From Bdellovibrionales bacterium (GTDB taxonomy: Bacteria > Bdellovibrionota > Bdellovibrionia > Bdellovibrionales > UBA1609): 64,000 bases of DNA. The DNA lies in assembly GCA_016714165.1 (NCBI GenBank), contig JADJNU010000001.1, forward strand, positions 186,001 through 250,000, read 5' to 3'. The notes beneath the pieces were generated by a model. The model had not been told where the DNA came from. It saw only the letters and a list, made by a program, of their open reading frames with translations, and did not search any database. Positions 35,021 through 44,364 of this stretch are shown here, one piece after another; position 1 is the stretch's first letter; each line of letters starts with the position of its first letter. Both the position numbers and the translations under genes were made by a program.

Positions 35021-36036
35021 TCAATCCTCATTTGGATCAATGGACACCCCTCATTGCAGCAGGTGTGTCCATCATGCCGTCTGACCTGACTGATATTTCG
35101 AGGATTGCAACACAAGGTCGCTCTCTGGGGCAGTGGGCTCTGAATGATCGAATGTACGATATGATTTTGACCTATCCGCAGGGTACAATTCAGGAACCGG
35201 AGGATCTAAAGGCCTTTCCTCTTGGAATCAAAAATAAGATTATTCCGCTTGGTGCCCTTGCTCAGATTTACAGTCAGGAAGGCGAATCGCCTCGGTTTCG
35301 CAGAAATCAACAGGATGTCGTATTGCTCTCGGCAAAACAGGATAAGGGAAATGAAGATAAGCCAGAAGAAGCTGTTCGTTCTGCCACGTCCGTTCTAAAG
35401 GAATGGATCAAACAGAACAAGGAAGCGATGGGACCTGTGACAGTTCAATTTGAGGATGCACAATTTGAACTCAACGATGCCCTTAAACAATTAGGTTGGG
35501 CGGTGGCACTTTCGATATTACTGATTTTTGTGACGATGGTGATTCAGTTGGGTGATGTTGTGAGCTCATTATTGGTGCTGGTTGCTATTCCATTAGGATT
35601 TATCGGCGTCATTTCTTCCTTGTTTGTGTTTCAGAGTACACTCTCTCTTAACTCGGTTTTAGGAGTCATTCTACTCAATGGAATTTCCGTGGCAAATAGC
35701 ATTATTCTCGTCGATTTTTTTAACAAGCTCATGAAGGCTGGAAAAGGTATCACAGAATCAGCGCTTGAAGCAGCGAGGGCGCGGTTACGCCCCATCCTCA
35801 TGACATCTCTGACGACCACCATTGGAATGTTGCCGATTGCCTTTGGTTTGGGAGATGGAGGACGAGTTTTGCAGCCGCTTGGGATTGCCGTGAGCGGTGG
35901 CCTTTGGATTTCTATGTTGTTTACGCTCTACTTTGTTCCATCTCTGCAGGTCGCCTATTGGAAATTTCGCAAGAAGAGGTTGTCTGTGAAGGGGATTTCG
36001 CTCGCAAGCCTTGAATCTCCCGAGGCGATCCAATGA
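34948..36036 (+). CDS. RND efflux permease, C-terminal third (frameshifted)
   Basis: Continues the pump in the corrected frame. It covers the end of the second porter domain ('IKNKIIPLGALAQI'), then helices 8-12 with 'LLIFVTMVIQLGDVVSSLLV', 'GVILLNGISVANSIILVDF', 'ARARLRPILMTSLTTTIGML' and 'GLWISMLFTLYFVPSLQV'. All six C-terminal membrane helices are intact, so the break at about 34897 is the only defect. The ATG at 34948 lies inside the conserved region and is not a natural start. The gene end overlaps the TolC-like gene by four bases. Confidence 0.85.
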   Translation: MESKKNLFSRSWQKPTYSAGEDLVINPHLDQWTPLIAAGVSIMPSDLTDISRIATQGRSLGQWALNDRMYDMILTYPQGTIQEPEDLKAFPLGIKNKIIPLGALAQIYSQEGESPRFRRNQQDVVLLSAKQDKGNEDKPEEAVRSATSVLKEWIKQNKEAMGPVTVQFEDAQFELNDALKQLGWAVALSILLIFVTMVIQLGDVVSSLLVLVAIPLGFIGVISSLFVFQSTLSLNSVLGVILLNGISVANSIILVDFFNKLMKAGKGITESALEAARARLRPILMTSLTTTIGMLPIAFGLGDGGRVLQPLGIAVSGGLWISMLFTLYFVPSLQVAYWKFRKKRLSVKGISLASLESPEAIQ

Positions 36037-37367
36037 GTCATCGAGACCGAAAAATCTCTTTCCTGTTTTTCTCTGTTTTTATCTGTGTCATCGTGATCCT
36101 CCTTCCATTTAATTCCAGAGTGTCAGCTGAAGAAGATCAGTCCCATGAGGATTCCCAGACTTCTTCGCAAAATCCTAATAGGAAGCTTAAGTTTGCCGAA
36201 GCACTCAGACGAATGGAGGAGAGAAGTACAGAGCTTGAGGCTCAGCGAATTCAGATCAAGAAAATCGAATCGGATCATTTGGCTTCAAGAGCTAATTTTG
36301 TTCCATCCCTCGAGGCTCAGCTTTCGGATTTACAAGTGACTCGTCCGGGTTTTTCTAGAACTCAAGCAGGGATGCTGGTTGGTCGAGTTAATCTATTTAG
36401 ATCTGGAGCTGATTTGGCTTCATTTAGAAGCTCACGACTTGCTGTTTCTCGTGAAAAGGAATTGTTGAAGCAATCAGAATTGGATGCTGAACAAAAAAAT
36501 GTGAATTTGTTAATCGAATATTTTCAATCTGCCTTTCAGATGAAATTGGCCGAGAACATACTCAAGCTGAGCGAAGAACTTGATACCATTGAAGAGGCAC
36601 GTTACCGTCGAGGTTTGATTCCTTTGCAGGAGTCTCAAAGATCAAAAGTTGAAAAGAGCAATGCTCTGGCAAGACTGAGCGATGCCAAGTCTGGCTTGGA
36701 AGAGATTAAATCCAAATTAGTTGGCGAACTAGGGGCAGATGAAGTGGAACTGGTTTGGCCATGGAAGGAGATATTGACTTCCATCGCTCTGGATGGATTT
36801 TCGGCTAAGAAGTTGAATCTATCGCTCTCTCCAGTCTGGCGAGCCACGCAGGTGTTGGTTGAAAAGGAAGAAGAATTACTCAGATCAAAATTTCGCTATT
36901 TTTTACCCTCAATTGATTTGACGATGGGATATGGTTATCCTGATTATGACAGGAGCAGAGACCTTCACTCTGAAACGACGCTCACTGTGACGATCCCTCT
37001 TTTTGATCTCGGCAAACATGCTGGGTATGAACTGCAACTTCAAGAGAAATCACTTGCAATGGTGACAGAAGAGAAAGTGAAACGAAATATTCAAGTTGAG
37101 TGGGAGCAAACGCAAACCAATTTGATCGAGGCCATCAAGTCGGCTAAGGAACGTGAGGAAAGCCTTCAGTTAGCGAAGAATCTTCATCAGGACAACAAGA
37201 GGCGACTGCAGGCTGGCCGCAGTAGCATGAATGACATTTTGGTTGATCAAAATCGGCTGATCGAAGCGGAGCGTTTGTCTATCGATGGGTGGGTGAAGTC
37301 ACACCTCTTGTACTCCAAGTTTTGTCACCTCCTTGGAAAAAGGGGAGGTCAAGATTGTTTTCAGTAG
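36033..37367 (+). CDS. TolC-family outer-membrane efflux protein
   Basis: Protein of 444 residues with a signal peptide (to about residue 31) and the duplicated long-helix architecture of the TolC family: 'RKLKFAEALRRMEERSTELE', 'ARYRRGLIPLQESQRSKVEK', and later 'LAKNLHQDNKRRLQAGRSSM' with 'NDILVDQNRLIEAE'. It forms the outer-membrane exit duct of the tripartite pump encoded upstream (adaptor 32001, permease 32888-36036). The ATGA overlap with the permease supports one transcript. Confidence 0.87.
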   Translation: MSHRDRKISFLFFSVFICVIVILLPFNSRVSAEEDQSHEDSQTSSQNPNRKLKFAEALRRMEERSTELEAQRIQIKKIESDHLASRANFVPSLEAQLSDLQVTRPGFSRTQAGMLVGRVNLFRSGADLASFRSSRLAVSREKELLKQSELDAEQKNVNLLIEYFQSAFQMKLAENILKLSEELDTIEEARYRRGLIPLQESQRSKVEKSNALARLSDAKSGLEEIKSKLVGELGADEVELVWPWKEILTSIALDGFSAKKLNLSLSPVWRATQVLVEKEEELLRSKFRYFLPSIDLTMGYGYPDYDRSRDLHSETTLTVTIPLFDLGKHAGYELQLQEKSLAMVTEEKVKRNIQVEWEQTQTNLIEAIKSAKEREESLQLAKNLHQDNKRRLQAGRSSMNDILVDQNRLIEAERLSIDGWVKSHLLYSKFCHLLGKRGGQDCFQ

Positions 37368-37386
37368 GTGGTGAAATGAGGAAGTC

Positions 37387-38172
37387 ATGAATTGTTCTTT
37401 TAAAGATGGTGGAAATATTCTAACCAAAATCCCAGGGACAAGATATCGCGAAACTGCCGCTGAGACAAACTGGACAGAGTTTGAAAAAGTAATCCGTAGT
37501 CGCCGAAGCGTTCGCGTGTATACGGGAGAAGCCATTCCCGAAGTGATCGTACAGAATTGCATTGATATGGCTTTGCTCGCACCCAATTCGTCAAATTTGC
37601 AACCTTGGGAATTCCATCGAGTTATTTCTAAGGAGAAGAAGGTCTTGCTGGTTCAAGCTTGTTTGGGACAGAGCGCGGCGCGTACGGCGGCCGAGTTGAT
37701 CGTCTGTGTGGCGCGTATTAAGACTTGGAAGCGAAACGCCCGCCAAAACCTTGAATTTTATGAGTCTCATTCGGATCCGCCAAAATCTGTGCTGGCCTAT
37801 TATCAAAAAATTGTGCCACTCGTTTATGGTCAGGGACCAGGTGGAATTTTTGGGTTTATAAAAAGGCCCCTGCTTTGGTTAGTTGGATTTTTTCGACCGA
37901 TTCCGCGCGCACCTGTAGGAAAGGCCGATATGCGAATTTGGGCTCACAAAAGCACAGCTCTTGCCTGTGAAAATTTGATGTTGGCCTTCCGAGCGGCGGG
38001 TTTTGATACTTGTCCGATGGAGGGGATGGACGAAAATCGAATAAGAAGAATTCTAAAATTGGATCATGATGCCGAGGTGTGCATGGTTATCAGTGCCGGC
38101 CGTCGCGCTGAGAACGGCGTATACGGACCTCAGATTCGATTTTCTCGAGATCAGTTTGTAAAGCAAGTCTAG
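37387..38172 (+). CDS. Nitroreductase-family flavoprotein
   Basis: Protein of 261 residues with GAGGAAG before the ATG. The FMN-binding nitroreductase pattern is present: 'RSRRSVRVYTGEAIPEVIVQ', 'APNSSNLQPWEFHRVIS', a long insert, and 'ACENLMLAFRAAGFDTCPME' with 'GMDENRIRRILK' and 'VCMVISAGRRAENG'. It would use NAD(P)H to reduce nitro compounds, quinones or related electrophiles in the cytoplasm. It lies 19 bases after the efflux operon and may be co-transcribed, suggesting a shared detoxification theme (inference). Confidence 0.88.
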   Translation: MNCSFKDGGNILTKIPGTRYRETAAETNWTEFEKVIRSRRSVRVYTGEAIPEVIVQNCIDMALLAPNSSNLQPWEFHRVISKEKKVLLVQACLGQSAARTAAELIVCVARIKTWKRNARQNLEFYESHSDPPKSVLAYYQKIVPLVYGQGPGGIFGFIKRPLLWLVGFFRPIPRAPVGKADMRIWAHKSTALACENLMLAFRAAGFDTCPMEGMDENRIRRILKLDHDAEVCMVISAGRRAENGVYGPQIRFSRDQFVKQV

Positions 38173-38196
38173 TGATCAGGTTTTGTCTATTACCTA

Positions 38197-38674
38197 GGTG
38201 ATTTAGACTTGGCTTTGCAGGAAAAGCTTTTGCGAGTTTTACAAGAAAAGAAAATTAGGCGTGTTGGTGAGAATCAATATAATCCGGTCAATTGTCGAAT
38301 TATTTCAGCAACTCATAAGGACTTGTTCCTAGAAGTTCAAAAGGGGATTTCGTGAAGATTTGTTTTTTAGACTCAATGTTATTCCCATTCATATTCCGCC
38401 ACTTCGAGATCGCAAAGCAGACATCATACCTCTCGCTGAACTCTTTTTGAGAAAATATGCCCAAGGAAATGGATCAACTGCGAAGACTTTCTCAGAAGCT
38501 TCCATTCAATATCTACTTGATAATGAGTGGAAGGGAAATGTGCGAGAATTAGAAAACACGATAGAGAGAGTTGTTGTTTTATCCTCTATGAAGCGAACTT
38601 GCCCTTTAAATTCCAGTTTATCGCCAAATTCAACTGTATCGTTCTCGTACGATTTTCAAAGTGAGCCACTTTAG
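38197..38674 (+). pseudogene. Sigma-54-dependent activator AAA+ fragment
   Basis: Begins mid-domain with 'GDLDLALQEKLLRVLQEKKI', part of the sigma-54 interaction domain just after Walker B, and continues 'NCRIISATHKDLFLEVQKG'. A shift at the GGGG of 38343-38346 moves the rest, 'FREDLFFRLNVIPIHIPPLR' and 'WKGNVRELENTIERVVVLSS', into another frame. The Walker A half, any sensor domain and the C-terminal Fis-type DNA-binding helix are missing. It is a relic of an NtrC-type regulator truncated at both ends. The joins with neighbouring genes are abrupt. Confidence 0.82.
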
Positions 38675-38750
38675 CCGAGGTGTCTTTTTACCGAAAAGAT
38701 GAGCGAGTGGTACGTAGATTATTAGAAAGAGTTTTTTTGGAGGCCTTGCA

Positions 38751-41700
38751 TTGAGTTCATTTTTTTCTGAACTTGAGACATTGAGCTTAGCTCCTTGTCT
38801 GTCGACGAGGCGAGAAGCCACTGATAGTCAGCAAATTTTCCTAACCACATTGTTTTTTGCCATTATCATTTTTTTGATGGGATGTGATAACACCATCAAG
38901 GGGACGATGGGCAAATCTGATGCAGAGGTTGGAGGAGTCCATAGTAAGCTTATTATGTATAGTGGTTCATCGCTAACCTTGTCTCTAGCTGAGGGGGATT
39001 CCTATTCCATTTCTGTGTCATTTAATAGAAGGTCAGCAAAAGATCTGAGCGTAGATTGGACTGTGGGTGGAAGTGGCCAGTTTACGACTCATCAGGGATC
39101 TGTTTTGATTTCTCCAAACTCTTCCGGTTTTGAAATCAACCTGTCAACGATTGATGACTCTGTGAGTGAGGGAACTAAATACTATTCGATGTTTATCCTT
39201 GGACCGCCATTTGAGTTTCAAAACAGCATTCTTTTGCTTGTTGAATTGATCGACGATGATACCAGCCCTCCCCCAAATCCCGCTTCCCCTTCGGTCATTA
39301 TCGACTCGACTTCGAGCATGACTCTCTCTTGGGTTTCGGGAGGTGGAACCACGGTCGATTATCGCATCGCCTACCAACCGGGAGGAACTGCTCCTGTAAA
39401 TTGCAACTCCGGAACTGTCGTATCTGAATCCTCAATTAGCGGAACGTCACATCAGGTTACAGGTCTTGCTCCATCGACACAGTATTCGTTCCGTATTTGT
39501 TCGGTCAATGGGAATGACACCCCTGACGTATCGAGTGGCGTTACGGTTTCAGGGGTGACGAATACTCCTGCCGATACAACAGGGCCTGGAGCTGTCATCT
39601 GGAGTTTTAAGCCAGACAAATTGAACTCTCTTGCGACCGAAAAAGTATTTTTGTCTTGGTCAGGTCAGGGGATAGATGCAGAATCAGGTGTTCGCGACTA
39701 TCGCGTCGAGCAGTTTAGCAACGGAAATTGCTCGGGATCGCCCGCATCCACAGTTGCTCAAGCTGAAGCCAGTGGATGGTACAATCTTTCGATGGGAGCG
39801 AATTCAATCCGCGTTACAGCTTACGATAAAGCGAATAACCTGGGAACCCCGGATTGCTCGGGTGGTTTGAACCTCGTGGCTGCTGGTCCCATGGTAACGG
39901 GTTTTGGAACAAACGGGGTGAAGTTTTTTGACACTTCGTATGGCAGTTCTGGGTTTGTGGATTCTCTTGCACTTTCAAATGATCAGATTGTAGTCTGTGG
40001 GAATTTTTATGTCGGATCGAGATCTCGGCCCCTCTTAGGAAAACTTAACACCGACGGCAGCTGGGATACCTCATTTGGTGAAAACGGAACTGGTTATCGC
40101 GGTCTTCTGCTACCCTTGAATCAGGGCAGCGAATCAGTGTGTGAGAAGATTGATCTGCAGACCGACGGTAAAATAATTCAAGGCGGCTGGGATGAAGGTC
40201 AAGGCCTTGGGTTTGTTGCGAGGTACAGTTCAAGTGGAGTTCTGGATGGAACTTTTGGAGATGGAGGCTTGAAGATTCTGCAATTAGGATCAACCCGGAC
40301 AAGAATCCAGGCAGTTAGAGTGCTCTCGAGCGGAAAAATCGCAGCTGCTGGAATTATCAATGACGGTGCAAATGACGATGCCGTGGTATTGATGTTGAAA
40401 GCGAACGGAGAATTTGACACCACATTCAATGGAACGGGATTTATGTCATTTGATAATTCCGGTCTTGAGACTCGGGCTCTTGCAGTGGCTGAGGGGCCGA
40501 ATGATTCGATTCTGGTCGCGGGTGAAACAAATTCATCTAATCAGATATTTGTCGCTCGAATCAATTCGGCAGGGAGTCTTGATTCTGGTTTCGGTTCGGG
40601 TGGGATAACCGTATCTGATCCATCAGGAGGGGGCGATCAGCTATACGATTTAAAAGTTTTGGGAGACGGCAGGTTGTTGGCGGCAGGGACTTCTTCCTGG
40701 TGTGGTCTCCTTGTCCGATACGATCAAAATGGCGCTCTTGATGCGACCTATGGAACAGGCGGGTTTGCCTCCGAATGTAGTGCTTCAGAAGTTTTTTATA
40801 GGGTCTTTCCTGTGAGTGGGGGGAAGGCACTGGCCATTGGGTCGGACTCCTTGTTTGTTGCCCGTTTTTTATCAGACGGGAGCCTTGATATAGGATTTGG
40901 AAATAGTGGAATCAATGAGCTGTGGTCACCTAACTCAAATGCCAGGGGACTTAGCGGGGTGATATTGAGCACTGGAGAAATTTTTGTGGTAGGGTATGGG
41001 TGGGTCAATCGTTTGGACGGTGAAACTCTTGTTGGCGTGTACAATAGTGACGGAACCGTGCTTGGCAGTTTTGGTGTGAGCGGATTACGAAGTTACATGA
41101 ATTTTGGAAAGGCTCAGGAAACCTTATCTAGTTTGAAGGTGATGCCGATTACCGATAAGATCGTTTTGGGATTTTCGGTTGAGGACTCTTCCAATGGATT
41201 TAACTACGGCCTGTTGCGAACAGATTTGAACGGAGTTTTAGATGCCACTTTCGCCAGCGGAGGAAAAGGTATTTTCGATGTTTCCAACGGGGCTGGAGAT
41301 AATTTTGATCAACTCATGAACATGTTTCTTCATGCCGACGGAACGCTGACAGCCGCAGGGATAGGTTGGCAAAATGGTTCCGATATGTCAGTAGCGAGGT
41401 GGACTCCTGCCGGAATTTTTGACATCACATTAAATGGAACTGGCCAGAAAAACTTGAACCAAGCTGGCGGGCAAAATTCTTTCGGCATGACCGTTCAGTC
41501 TGATGGAAAGACAATTCTCACCGGTTACAGTGGGTCGGACGTGCGAGTGGCGCGGTTGAATACAGACGGGTCCTTTGATACATCTTTTAATGGAACAGGA
41601 TATGCGACCACAAATTTTGGAAGTACGACCTGGGAAGGGGGGTATGCAGTTGCCGTTCAGACGGATGGTATGGTTGTCACTGTGGGAGCGAAAGATGAGG

Positions 41701-42251
41701 ATGCCGGGGTTATAGCTCGATACACAACAGGAGGGGTCTTAGATACGGGATTTAATACAACGGGAAAGATCACGGTCGATCGAGGAGGCCGAGAATTCTT
41801 GACCGATCTATCAATTCAAGTCGATGGTAAGATACTGACTTTTGGAATTGAGGGCGCAAATTTTGTTTTGTCTCGATATAATACCGATGGATCTGTGGAC
41901 ACCTCGTTTGGAGGCTCATTGGGGTACACTCGAATTACTTTGCCTGGAGGTCCAACAGAATGTGACAGCGCACGCATGCTTGTCCTGAGTGACGGTTCTA
42001 TTATTCTGACGGGTTCAGTCAGGTACAGCGGAGTCTATCGGGATATTGTGGTGGCAAGATTAACAGCGTCGGGTGTCTTGCATTCATCCTTTAATGGAGG
42101 TGCTGGAATTCTCGTTTTAAATCTCGGTGGGCACGATGATAGCGCCGTTGAAGCCGGAGAAATGAGTGACGGGAGTGTGGTCGTTGGCTTTAGAACGAAC
42201 CGCGACATTCAATATGATATCGGAGTTTTAAAGATTTCGCCAAATCTTTGA
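38751..42251 (+). CDS. Large surface lipoprotein with Calx-beta, fibronectin III and delta-60 repeats
   Basis: Protein of 1166 residues from a TTG (the exact start is uncertain; no ATG before the lipobox). A hydrophobic segment ends 'FLMGC', a lipoprotein signal. Residues about 65-170 resemble a Calx-beta domain ending 'VELIDDD'; about 175-265 a fibronectin type III domain. A further Ig-like domain leads to about 13 delta-60 repeats (about 385-1160), each with a 'G.LD.SFG..G' core such as 'LNTDGSFDTSFNGTGY'. These form a beta-propeller-like or solenoid array. It is probably surface-exposed, for adhesion or interaction. Function unproven. Confidence 0.83.
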   Translation: MSSFFSELETLSLAPCLSTRREATDSQQIFLTTLFFAIIIFLMGCDNTIKGTMGKSDAEVGGVHSKLIMYSGSSLTLSLAEGDSYSISVSFNRRSAKDLSVDWTVGGSGQFTTHQGSVLISPNSSGFEINLSTIDDSVSEGTKYYSMFILGPPFEFQNSILLLVELIDDDTSPPPNPASPSVIIDSTSSMTLSWVSGGGTTVDYRIAYQPGGTAPVNCNSGTVVSESSISGTSHQVTGLAPSTQYSFRICSVNGNDTPDVSSGVTVSGVTNTPADTTGPGAVIWSFKPDKLNSLATEKVFLSWSGQGIDAESGVRDYRVEQFSNGNCSGSPASTVAQAEASGWYNLSMGANSIRVTAYDKANNLGTPDCSGGLNLVAAGPMVTGFGTNGVKFFDTSYGSSGFVDSLALSNDQIVVCGNFYVGSRSRPLLGKLNTDGSWDTSFGENGTGYRGLLLPLNQGSESVCEKIDLQTDGKIIQGGWDEGQGLGFVARYSSSGVLDGTFGDGGLKILQLGSTRTRIQAVRVLSSGKIAAAGIINDGANDDAVVLMLKANGEFDTTFNGTGFMSFDNSGLETRALAVAEGPNDSILVAGETNSSNQIFVARINSAGSLDSGFGSGGITVSDPSGGGDQLYDLKVLGDGRLLAAGTSSWCGLLVRYDQNGALDATYGTGGFASECSASEVFYRVFPVSGGKALAIGSDSLFVARFLSDGSLDIGFGNSGINELWSPNSNARGLSGVILSTGEIFVVGYGWVNRLDGETLVGVYNSDGTVLGSFGVSGLRSYMNFGKAQETLSSLKVMPITDKIVLGFSVEDSSNGFNYGLLRTDLNGVLDATFASGGKGIFDVSNGAGDNFDQLMNMFLHADGTLTAAGIGWQNGSDMSVARWTPAGIFDITLNGTGQKNLNQAGGQNSFGMTVQSDGKTILTGYSGSDVRVARLNTDGSFDTSFNGTGYATTNFGSTTWEGGYAVAVQTDGMVVTVGAKDEDAGVIARYTTGGVLDTGFNTTGKITVDRGGREFLTDLSIQVDGKILTFGIEGANFVLSRYNTDGSVDTSFGGSLGYTRITLPGGPTECDSARMLVLSDGSIILTGSVRYSGVYRDIVVARLTASGVLHSSFNGGAGILVLNLGGHDDSAVEAGEMSDGSVVVGFRTNRDIQYDIGVLKISPNL

Positions 42252-42252
42252 A

Positions 42253-42280
42253 TTGACCGCTCTTCAAAGAAATCTAGAAT
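42253..42280 (+). promoter_or_regulatory. Sigma-70-type promoter for the DUF547 gene
   Basis: TTGACC (42253-42258) and TAGAAT (42275-42280) are separated by 16 bases, starting inside the stop region of the delta-60 gene and about 30 bases before the DUF547 start. Confidence 0.45.
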
Positions 42281-42330
42281 AGAATCAATATGAAGATGAT
42301 GGGGGTTCAAATGAACAATTTTTTAAACTA

Positions 42331-43077
42331 TTGGTATTTTCTTGCTTTTCAATCCAGGCATTTGCCTTTGATCACCCACATGTGAAGTGGTCCGATGTAT
42401 TGAAAAAATATCAGAACAATCAGGGGTACGTGAGTTATAAAAAGTTGAAGGAAGATATATCCCTTGATAAGAAGCATGATTTTTATCTGTATCTCACTGA
42501 AATTCAGGCGGTGAAGCAGCCCGAGTATGATCGCTGGACCAATGATGAGAAGAAAGCGTTTCTGATTAATTCATACAACGCACTCACTTTAAAATTAATT
42601 GTCGAGCATTATCCTGTCGCGAGCATTAAGAAAATCGGTGGATTCTTTACGAAGCCGTGGAGCATCGAGTTTTTCTCGCTCCTTGACGGAAGAATCAAGA
42701 AGCTTGATCCAATCGAACACGAGTGGTTGCGCCCGACCTTTAAAGACTATCGCATTCATGCAGCCGTAAATTGTGCCTCAGTATCGTGTCCTCCGCTTCG
42801 GAATGAGGCTTTTGTCCCATCTCAATTAGAGGCCCAACTTGATGATCAAATGAAGCTATGGCTCAACGATAAGACCCGAAACCAAATAAGTTACCAAAAG
42901 AAGGTATTTAAGATTTCAAAAATATTTGATTGGTACAAGGCGGATTTTGAAGATTGGGGTGGCGGAGTGGCCGAGGTGATAGCAAAATATGTGGCCAATC
43001 CTTTGCGTCGGGACGTGTCCAGTCAGATTAAAGTTCAATATTTGCCTTATAACTGGGACCTCAACGAGGCGAAGTGA
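42331..43077 (+). CDS. DUF547 domain exported protein
   Basis: The frame from the TTG at 42331 gives 248 residues with a leader ending 'SIQAFAFDHPHVKW', then DUF547 features: 'RWTNDEKKAFLINSYNALTL', 'GGFFTKPWSIEFFSLL', 'DPIEHEWLRP', 'IHAAVNCASVSCPPLRNEAF' and 'DWYKADFEDWGG'. DUF547 proteins are papain-like-fold, mostly exported and uncharacterised. The natural start is probably the ATG at 42311: adding one T to the six-T run at 42319-42324 turns it into a clean signal peptide in this frame. It has its own promoter. Confidence 0.82.
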   Translation: MVFSCFSIQAFAFDHPHVKWSDVLKKYQNNQGYVSYKKLKEDISLDKKHDFYLYLTEIQAVKQPEYDRWTNDEKKAFLINSYNALTLKLIVEHYPVASIKKIGGFFTKPWSIEFFSLLDGRIKKLDPIEHEWLRPTFKDYRIHAAVNCASVSCPPLRNEAFVPSQLEAQLDDQMKLWLNDKTRNQISYQKKVFKISKIFDWYKADFEDWGGGVAEVIAKYVANPLRRDVSSQIKVQYLPYNWDLNEAK

Positions 43078-43416
43078 TCAAAAACAAAATGGACTAAGAA
43101 TCCCTTCTTTCTAAAGTTAATTTATCATTAAGAAAAAATTCCAATTGAAGAAGAGATAACAAAAATCTGCTTCTTTCACAGTCAAAAGGCACCACACGCG
43201 TGGCGGCCATTTTTGCTTTCTTTTTGTGCTCTACCTCCTCTTCTCTTTTTTATATCCTTCTTTGTTTTAATATTATGTTCTCAAATCTTTTCTGATATAC
43301 TCGACTTTTGTTTCTTAGAATAGCTGATTGGTGTTGGTCTAAAAGGCCGTGAATTTTTTGCATTTATAGGCGTATTTTTTTGTCTCATGCAGGGCGACTG
43401 ATGAGAGGAAGGCGAA
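43078..43416. other. AT-rich intergenic region
   Basis: About 340 bases, strongly A/T-rich, with homopolymer runs and no gene I can support. It separates the DUF547 gene from the chemotaxis-kinase fusion and probably carries that gene's promoter. A GAGAGGAAGG at the right edge is the ribosome site for the TTG at 43417. Confidence 0.5.
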
Positions 43417-44364
43417 TTGGCGAAAAAAAAGAAAAGCATGAAAAAGCAGACCTCTCGAAAGATCTCTGTGCGCAAAGTTCCTGGTGCAGGTCCACTGCCT
43501 GAGAAGGTGAGACCTCAAGCAGTGAGGAGGGCTAAATCTTCCAGTCCTGCCTCGCATCAAAAACAATCCGAGCGAGCTAATTTTCCAATTGCTGCCATCG
43601 GTTTCTCAGCAGGTGGATTGCAGGCACTTAAAGACGTATTCTCTTACCTTCCTGTCGAAACAGGAATGGCATTTGTGATCATACAGCACCTTGACCCGAA
43701 GCATGGGAGTATGTCACGAGAGATTCTTTCCAGGTCAACGAAAATGCCCGTTATAGTGATTGAGGAGGGAATGCGGGTACGACCCAATCATGTTTACGTG
43801 ATCCCACCAAATTGTAATTTAGGTCTTTCAGATGGGGGGCGTTTGCAGATTCTACCCCGCGCTGAAACGCGTGGCCAGCATATGCCCCTGGATTTCTTTT
43901 TTAGAAGGCTCGCGGAGGAGCGCAAGAGTCAGGCTATTGGGGTTGTCTTGTCTGGAACGGCTTCCGATGGAACGCAGGGATTGATTGCGATTAAGAATGA
44001 AGGTGGCATCACGCTTGTTCAGGATCCTCGAACGTCGAAATTTGACGGGATGCCTCGAAGTGCTATTGCTTCCGGAGCCGTTGACTTGATTTGTCCTCCC
44101 AAAGGAATTGCGGCTGAACTTGCTCGAATTGCCAGGCACTCCTATGTCGCCTCTAGGACGGGGAAAAAGATAAGATTGCTCCTCATGAGAAGCCTGAAAG
44201 CCTGGCTAAGATTTTTTCTCTCCTTCGAGCTCATACAGGTGTTAACTTTGCCCATTACAAAAATAGCACGATTCAAAGACGCTTGGCTCGAAGAATGTTG
44301 CTTCAAAAGACTGAGGACCTCAAGGAATATGCGGACTATCTTGAAAAAAATCCTGGCGAGGTGA
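43417..44364 (+). CDS. CheB-CheR-kinase fusion, CheB methylesterase part (frameshifted)
   Basis: A Lys/Arg/Ser-rich leader of about 55 residues is followed by a CheB-type methylesterase domain without a receiver domain. Its catalytic features are Ser in 'GFSAGGLQAL', His in 'VIIQHLDPKHGS', Asp in 'LSGTASDGTQGL', and 'PRSAIASGAVDLICPP'. The frame breaks in the GGGGAAAAA run at 44160-44168. After that the reading to 44364 is meaningless, and the true continuation 'IFSLLRAHTGVNFAHYKNST' (CheR start) is in the next entry's frame. The reconstructed protein would be about 1577 residues. TTG start with a strong ribosome site. Confidence 0.82.
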   Translation: MAKKKKSMKKQTSRKISVRKVPGAGPLPEKVRPQAVRRAKSSSPASHQKQSERANFPIAAIGFSAGGLQALKDVFSYLPVETGMAFVIIQHLDPKHGSMSREILSRSTKMPVIVIEEGMRVRPNHVYVIPPNCNLGLSDGGRLQILPRAETRGQHMPLDFFFRRLAEERKSQAIGVVLSGTASDGTQGLIAIKNEGGITLVQDPRTSKFDGMPRSAIASGAVDLICPPKGIAAELARIARHSYVASRTGKKIRLLLMRSLKAWLRFFLSFELIQVLTLPITKIARFKDAWLEECCFKRLRTSRNMRTILKKILAR

